From JBFHES01 sp041584015 (GTDB lineage: Bacteria > Bacteroidota > Bacteroidia > Bacteroidales > M50B96), in contig JBFHES010000165.1 of the NCBI GenBank assembly GCA_041584015.1, positions 1-10,781 of the forward strand: DNA of 10,781 nt, in the 5' to 3' direction. The position numbers and the translations under genes were made by a program. Positions 6,486 through 10,781 of this stretch are shown one piece after another. The notes beneath the pieces were generated by a model that did no database searches, was not told the DNA's origin, and worked only from the letters and a program-made list of their open reading frames with translations. Within the stretch, counting starts at the first letter, position 1, and each line of letters begins with the position of its first letter.

Positions 6486-8795
6486 CTAAAATGTTAACGA
6501 CATTCCTGCACTAGGAATCACTGGCAACTGATTTACTCTGTTGTGAGTTACCCTGTCGTAATAAAATATGTTTTCTCTGTTGTAAGCATTGGTAACGCTA
6601 AACACCGCTTGCAACTCAGAATCGGTCCATAAATAGAACGTTCTCTTTAAAGTGATGTCCAAACGATGATAGTAAGGAAGTCTGGTCTTGTCATCAATAT
6701 CAGTATAAAGAATTCCTAAATCGCCATTGGTAGAAGTAATGTCTGTTGACAATCCATCAATAAAAGGCATTTGCTCATAGTAGCCTTGGTTCTGTCTGGT
6801 TGGAAAGCCTGAACCTAAGTTCCAGCGGGCACTAAGCTCCCAGTTCAAATCTTTACCAAACACCTGCGAAGCCACCAGGTTAATATTGTGTCGGCGGTCG
6901 TAATGAGGGAAATATTGATTTCTGCCATCATCACGAGTTACTTTACCCAATGAGTAAACCAACCAAAGGTAAGTACGCTTATAATCATATTTTAACAGAA
7001 AATCTACACCATAAGCCTGACCTGTTTCAATGATAAAATCCTTACGCAGGTAATAAAACTTATCGCTGTATCCCGGTGAGTCGGGGTAAATTTTATTTCG
7101 ATTAATGACAATCATTTGCGGGTTCGATTTAATGTAACCTTCAACAGTTAACAACAAACGGTTACTCAAATCAATCTCAGTTCCAAGTATAGCATGCTGC
7201 GAGCGTTGCACATCTGCTGTTACCGGCTCACCATTAAATTCGTCCTGTAGGTTATAAGTACCTGAGAGGAAACCATAAAATAAGTTAACCACATCGTGCT
7301 CAGAAACCGCACTAACCAGGTTCTGTGAATAAATACCACCACCAAACTTTAAGCGAACACGATCGGTCATTTTGTATTTAATCCCCAAGCGTGGCTCTGG
7401 CGACATGTAACCAAGAGATGCATAATATTGCATTCTAAAACTTGGCTCAATTAACCAGTCTTTATAGGAGAACTTTAATTTCATATACCCCGACAACTCA
7501 GTTGTACTTATGGGTTCGTTTCTTCCTATCTTTCTACCAATAGAGTTATAGAATTCGTAACTGGTGGTTGTACCAGATGTTTCTACACCGTAATCGAACT
7601 CATGGTTTCCAAGAAAATATACAAAGTCAAGTCCAAATCGGAATCCATCAATACTACTAGCACTTGGGAATCCGTTCTCCTCCTGAAAATTGATATCATA
7701 TTTACTATAGGAGAAATTCGTTTTAACAAGAACAGATGAACTTCCTGGCACTAATATCATGTTGCCTCCAATACCTTTTGACCCCCAGCTTAAATCAGAT
7801 ATATTCTGATAATGTACATTGTCACTGAAATTGAAACCAAACAAATTAACCTTACTTCCACCTTTCGAGTTTACCGACAACTTTGCATACAAATCTGTAA
7901 AACTGTATGGTAATCCACCGCCATCAATATAGTTGTAAAGTTTTGTTGATGTTTTATCGAGGTAAGATGTTTTTGCTGAAACTATGTACGACATACTTCC
8001 GTTGCTCTCATCGGTTTGTCTGGAAAGCGGTCCTTCGAGTAATAACTTTGATGAAAAGGTACTACTCGACAATTTACCTTTATGCTTACGCTTGTTACCA
8101 TCCTTAGTAGTAATATCCATAATTGATGAGATCCTTCCACCATATTCAGCTGAAAAGCCACCTGTATAAATATCCGCGTTTCTGATAATGTCGGAATCAA
8201 AAACTGAGAACAAGCCAATTGAGTGGAATGGATTGTAAATTACCATACCATCAAGCAATACCTTATTCTGAATTGGCGAACCACCGCGAATGTAGAGCTG
8301 GCCTCCTTGATCTCCTGTGAAAATAACTCCCGGAAGAACTTGCAAATACTGCGCTAAATCCGGCTCTGCACCAACAGTTGGGATTTTTGTTAATTGCTTT
8401 GGCGAAATTTTAATTACCGATGTTCTTACTTCTGTATTCATTTCTTGTCGTTCTGCTGAAACAACAAATTCATCAAGCTGAATGGAGCCTTTGTTCAGGA
8501 ACAAATCTCGCGTTACCGTTTTACCTGCAATAATTGTAACAGGAGCTTGAACGGTATCGTAGCCAATATAAGTTACAACGAGCTGATAATCGCCGGGTTT
8601 AATCTTTGTCAGGTTGTAAAAACCATTCACGTCTGTTGAGATACCATACGTTGTCGACTTGAGATAAACATTGGTAAAAATAATTGGCTCACCTGTTTCC
8701 TTATCATAAACAAAACCTTTGATACTACCAGACTGGGCTAATAATCCGCTAGTAAACAGCATTCCAATAATTAAAAGTTTTATGTGTTTTACCAT
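6486..8795 (-). CDS. TonB-dependent outer-membrane receptor with N-terminal carboxypeptidase-regulatory-like domain
   Basis: The 769-residue protein starts with a signal peptide, MVKHIKLLIIGMLFTSGLLA, cut before Q21. Residues 22-105 form a CarboxypepD_reg-like beta-sandwich (GSIKGFVYDKETGEPIIFTN, then GFYNLTKIKPGDYQLVVTYI). The plug domain (about 115-230) includes ISPKQLTKIPTVGAEPDLAQ, LQVLPGV, YIRGGSPIQNKVLLDGM and GGFSAEYGGRISSIMDI. The rest is a predicted 22-strand barrel of alternating aromatic strands ending in MSLTF, with the terminal Phe that BAM recognises. Such receptors import ligands using TonB-ExbBD energy. There is no SusD neighbour and it is shorter than typical SusC proteins, so polysaccharide uptake is not indicated and the ligand is unknown. 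The gene is 24 bp upstream of pyrG and preceded by a hairpin at 8811-8842. Confidence 0.93.
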   Translation of the reverse strand: MVKHIKLLIIGMLFTSGLLAQSGSIKGFVYDKETGEPIIFTNVYLKSTTYGISTDVNGFYNLTKIKPGDYQLVVTYIGYDTVQAPVTIIAGKTVTRDLFLNKGSIQLDEFVVSAERQEMNTEVRTSVIKISPKQLTKIPTVGAEPDLAQYLQVLPGVIFTGDQGGQLYIRGGSPIQNKVLLDGMVIYNPFHSIGLFSVFDSDIIRNADIYTGGFSAEYGGRISSIMDITTKDGNKRKHKGKLSSSTFSSKLLLEGPLSRQTDESNGSMSYIVSAKTSYLDKTSTKLYNYIDGGGLPYSFTDLYAKLSVNSKGGSKVNLFGFNFSDNVHYQNISDLSWGSKGIGGNMILVPGSSSVLVKTNFSYSKYDINFQEENGFPSASSIDGFRFGLDFVYFLGNHEFDYGVETSGTTTSYEFYNSIGRKIGRNEPISTTELSGYMKLKFSYKDWLIEPSFRMQYYASLGYMSPEPRLGIKYKMTDRVRLKFGGGIYSQNLVSAVSEHDVVNLFYGFLSGTYNLQDEFNGEPVTADVQRSQHAILGTEIDLSNRLLLTVEGYIKSNPQMIVINRNKIYPDSPGYSDKFYYLRKDFIIETGQAYGVDFLLKYDYKRTYLWLVYSLGKVTRDDGRNQYFPHYDRRHNINLVASQVFGKDLNWELSARWNLGSGFPTRQNQGYYEQMPFIDGLSTDITSTNGDLGILYTDIDDKTRLPYYHRLDITLKRTFYLWTDSELQAVFSVTNAYNRENIFYYDRVTHNRVNQLPVIPSAGMSLTF

Positions 8796-8810
8796 AGTGT
8801 ATAAAAACGT

Positions 8811-8842
8811 AAAAAGGGAGACAGGATTAATCCTGTTCCCCT
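8811..8842 (-). terminator. Terminator or leader hairpin between the DUF349 gene and the receptor gene
   Basis: On the minus strand an AGGG arm, a perfect 16-nt palindrome ACAGGATTAATCCTGT (8821-8836) and a CCCT arm fold into one stem, with one mismatch and one wobble between the palindrome and the outer GGG-CCC pairs. Five T follow directly (8815-8811). This is the form of a rho-independent terminator 24 nt past the DUF349 stop. Only 15 nt separate the T run from the receptor ATG, so there is little room for a full receptor promoter downstream of it. The hairpin may therefore act as a partial terminator or as an attenuator-like leader element. The opposite strand has only a short A run, so the plus direction is unlikely. 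Confidence 0.7.
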
Positions 8843-8865
8843 ATAAATATTGATTGCTATTATTC

Positions 8866-10781
8866 TTACTCTATTTTATTAATCAGGTCGAGTTTCTGCT
8901 TTTCAACTTTTATATTGTTTCTGGCATTCTCAATTTTCCGATTAACATCTTTAATAAGCGATTCAGCATTTTTTGTTTTGGCAAAGAAACCAATGTTGTT
9001 GTCTAATAAAACAATGTCGCTTTCCAACTGCTTGATGCGCTCCAAAACACGCTCACGCTCATATCTAATCTGGCGACTACCATTAGGGTCCTGCGCCATA
9101 CCTTCCATTTTCTGTTTGAAAAGTAGAACATTACGCTTTGCGCCATCAATCTTTAATTTCTCAAACTGTTTGTTTACCGCCTCACGAAAATCTTTCTGAA
9201 CTTTATCCTTCATTTTAAAAGGTACATGTCCGATCTCAGCCCATGCACTCTGATATTCTCTTAAAACTTTTAAGGTCTCATCAACATTGTCTTTATTTTC
9301 ATAGGCTTCAACCTTCTCAATAAGTTCCTTTTTCAGCTTCAGGTTCTCGTCCTGCACATCATCAATTGAATTGAAGAAAGTTGACTTTTTCTCAAAGAAC
9401 TCGTTACACGCTGCACGGAATCTTTTCCAAATCAAATCGCTGTGCTTTCTTGGTACTGGTCCAATTCCCTTCCATTCCTTTTGGATCTGAATGAGTTCAT
9501 TGGTTGTCTTCTTCCAATCAGTGCTATCCTTAATCGCTTCCGCTTTCATACAGAGTTCAGTCTTCATTTGAAGATTATTATTCTGTACATCCTTATATTC
9601 CTGATAATAATCTCTCTTGTGAGCAAAGAACTGATCACATGCATTTCTGAATCTTTCAAAAATTTGTGTATTCTCCTTCTTGGTGGTAAAACCAATTGTT
9701 TTCCACAATTTTTGGAGTTCAATTAATTCGTTTGATTTCTCGTCCCACTTTCCTGGAGAGTCTATCTGTAGGTTAGCTAACTCTTCTGCTTTTTCACAAA
9801 GCATTGTTTTAGCCTTCAGGTTATTTTCTTGTTCTTCTTTTAGTGCTTGATAGAAATTCTGATGATTCTTATTAATAGTGGTAGTCGATTGCTTGAAACG
9901 CTCCCACAATTCATCTCTTTGCTCACGAGGTACTGGTCCAATTTCTCTCCACTGATCATGCAGCTTTTGCAATGCATTAAAAGCTTTTACTGCTGAAGGT
10001 TCAACAAGTAATTCTTCTGATTTTTCGCATAACAAAACTTTCGCCTCGTAATTCTTTTTTAGATCAAGATCTCTAAGTTCACGATTTATTTTAATGAAAT
10101 CATAAAATTTCTCTACAGTATGGTGGTAGTTCTCCCAGAGATTCTTCACCTCTGTTTGCGGAACTAATCCTATCTCATGCCACTTTTCTTGTAAGTCACG
10201 AAAATCATTAAAGGTCTTATTCAAAGACTCCTGACTATTAATCAGTTCATTAATCTTCTCAATAATCTCGTACTTCTTACTAAGGTTGATTACCTTTTCT
10301 TTTTCAACAGACTCAGCATGCTCATACTTTAAGCGCTTATATCTGCTAAGCACTGCTTTAAGTTCATCTTCCAGCGGGTCTGGCTCATACTTAAATTCTG
10401 CAGCATCGCCACCTTCCTCAATAAACTTACGTCGAAGTTCTTCAACTTCGGCTCTGTATTTCTTATAAAAATTAGATTTTACCTTATCGGCATCGCCCCT
10501 TATTTCGGATACGTGCACACTATCTAAACGATCTGTTAGGTAAGCAATTAATTCCTCTTTTGAAAGGCTGGTAAAATCAACCTGTTCTTGTTCGTCAGTT
10601 GATTCTTCAGCTGAGGTTTCTTCGACATTCGCCTCAGCTTCCTCTACCTTTTCATCAGTCAGTTCTGTTTTTTCGTCTTTTTTCTCAGTTTGTGCTACAG
10701 CCGGTTCAGCTGTTTCTTCCGCAGGTTTATCTGCCTTCTCCTCTACCGTTTCAGCAACTTTTGCTTCAACTTCCTCTACAA
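8866..10781 (-). CDS. DUF349-repeat protein, 5' end beyond window
   Basis: The frame stays open from the right edge to TAA at 8868-8866, giving 637 visible codons. A GTG at 10518 could be taken as a start, but it lies inside a continuing conserved frame, so the true start is outside. The visible N-terminus (10781 to about 10580) is a low-complexity acidic Glu/Ala/Lys/Thr stretch, followed by DFTSLSKEELIAYLTDRLDS. Five DUF349 repeats follow, each marked by a Trp in a W-x-E/T/G-I-G motif: WHEIGLVP, WREIGPVP, WKTIGFTT, WKGIGPVP and WAEIGHVP. The Trp codons are at about 10182, 9951, 9705, 9474 and 9243, a period of 77-82 residues. The last about 70 residues look like a coiled coil (RYERERVLERIKQLESDIVL). 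The protein is highly charged and helical, with no signal peptide or membrane segment visible, so it is probably cytoplasmic. The function of DUF349 is not established. Confidence 0.92.
   Translation of the reverse strand, partial: VEEVEAKVAETVEEKADKPAEETAEPAVAQTEKKDEKTELTDEKVEEAEANVEETSAEESTDEQEQVDFTSLSKEELIAYLTDRLDSVHVSEIRGDADKVKSNFYKKYRAEVEELRRKFIEEGGDAAEFKYEPDPLEDELKAVLSRYKRLKYEHAESVEKEKVINLSKKYEIIEKINELINSQESLNKTFNDFRDLQEKWHEIGLVPQTEVKNLWENYHHTVEKFYDFIKINRELRDLDLKKNYEAKVLLCEKSEELLVEPSAVKAFNALQKLHDQWREIGPVPREQRDELWERFKQSTTTINKNHQNFYQALKEEQENNLKAKTMLCEKAEELANLQIDSPGKWDEKSNELIELQKLWKTIGFTTKKENTQIFERFRNACDQFFAHKRDYYQEYKDVQNNNLQMKTELCMKAEAIKDSTDWKKTTNELIQIQKEWKGIGPVPRKHSDLIWKRFRAACNEFFEKKSTFFNSIDDVQDENLKLKKELIEKVEAYENKDNVDETLKVLREYQSAWAEIGHVPFKMKDKVQKDFREAVNKQFEKLKIDGAKRNVLLFKQKMEGMAQDPNGSRQIRYERERVLERIKQLESDIVLLDNNIGFFAKTKNAESLIKDVNRKIENARNNIKVEKQKLDLINKIE

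Noticed and set aside
6486..8795. SusC-type glycan uptake locus
   Set aside because: No SusD gene is adjacent, the receptor is shorter than SusC proteins, and the neighbours are pyrG, yidC and a DUF349 gene.
9200..10200. Regular spacing of similar DNA in the DUF349 gene as a possible CRISPR or DNA repeat array
   Set aside because: The period of about 231-246 bp is in frame and explained by repeated protein domains; nucleotide identity between units is low.
10516..10518. GTG at 10518 as the start of the DUF349 gene
   Set aside because: The frame continues upstream to the window edge with sensible protein sequence (DFTSLSKEELIAYLTDRLDS), so this is an internal Val codon.
1..10781. A new defence or mobile system
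   Set aside because: All long frames belong to housekeeping, envelope or secreted protein families, and no transposase, integrase, nuclease, toxin or retroelement motif was seen.

Overview
The window looks like an ordinary chromosomal stretch from a member of the Bacteroidota. Four things point there: a type IX secretion (T9SS) C-terminal sorting domain, a TonB-dependent receptor with an N-terminal carboxypeptidase-regulatory-like domain, a long YidC with a large periplasmic domain, and start sites without clear Shine-Dalgarno sequences in moderately AT-rich DNA. Class and genus cannot be fixed from the sequence alone. No tRNA, rRNA, CRISPR array, insertion sequence, integrase or phage gene was seen.

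Layout. Positions 1-397 (minus) hold the N-terminal part of a secreted papain-like (C1-type) protein that runs off the left edge. Across a 159-bp divergent spacer lies a small FMN nitroreductase (557-1075, plus), closed by a hairpin terminator. Next is a secreted, Cys-rich T9SS cargo protein (1266-2873, plus). A perfect 20-bp inverted repeat at 2884-2927 sits between it and the convergent yidC and probably terminates both strands.

Everything from 2946 to the right edge is on the minus strand. In transcription order it reads: a DUF349-repeat protein (enters from the right edge, ends at 8866), a terminator-like hairpin (8811-8842), a TonB-dependent receptor (8795-6486), pyrG for CTP synthase (6461-4860) and yidC for the membrane insertase (4841-2946). 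The gaps receptor-pyrG and pyrG-yidC are only 24 and 18 bp, so these three are probably one transcript. The DUF349 gene is 70 bp upstream and is partly or wholly separated by the hairpin.

How they fit together: PyrG makes CTP for nucleic acids and phospholipid precursors, YidC inserts inner-membrane proteins, and the receptor is an outer-membrane transporter. The cluster therefore has an envelope and growth flavour, but a direct functional link is inference. I found no convincing undescribed system. The points most worth checking are the apparent loss of the catalytic Cys in the papain-like protein, the receptor-pyrG-yidC linkage, and the hairpin just upstream of the receptor start.
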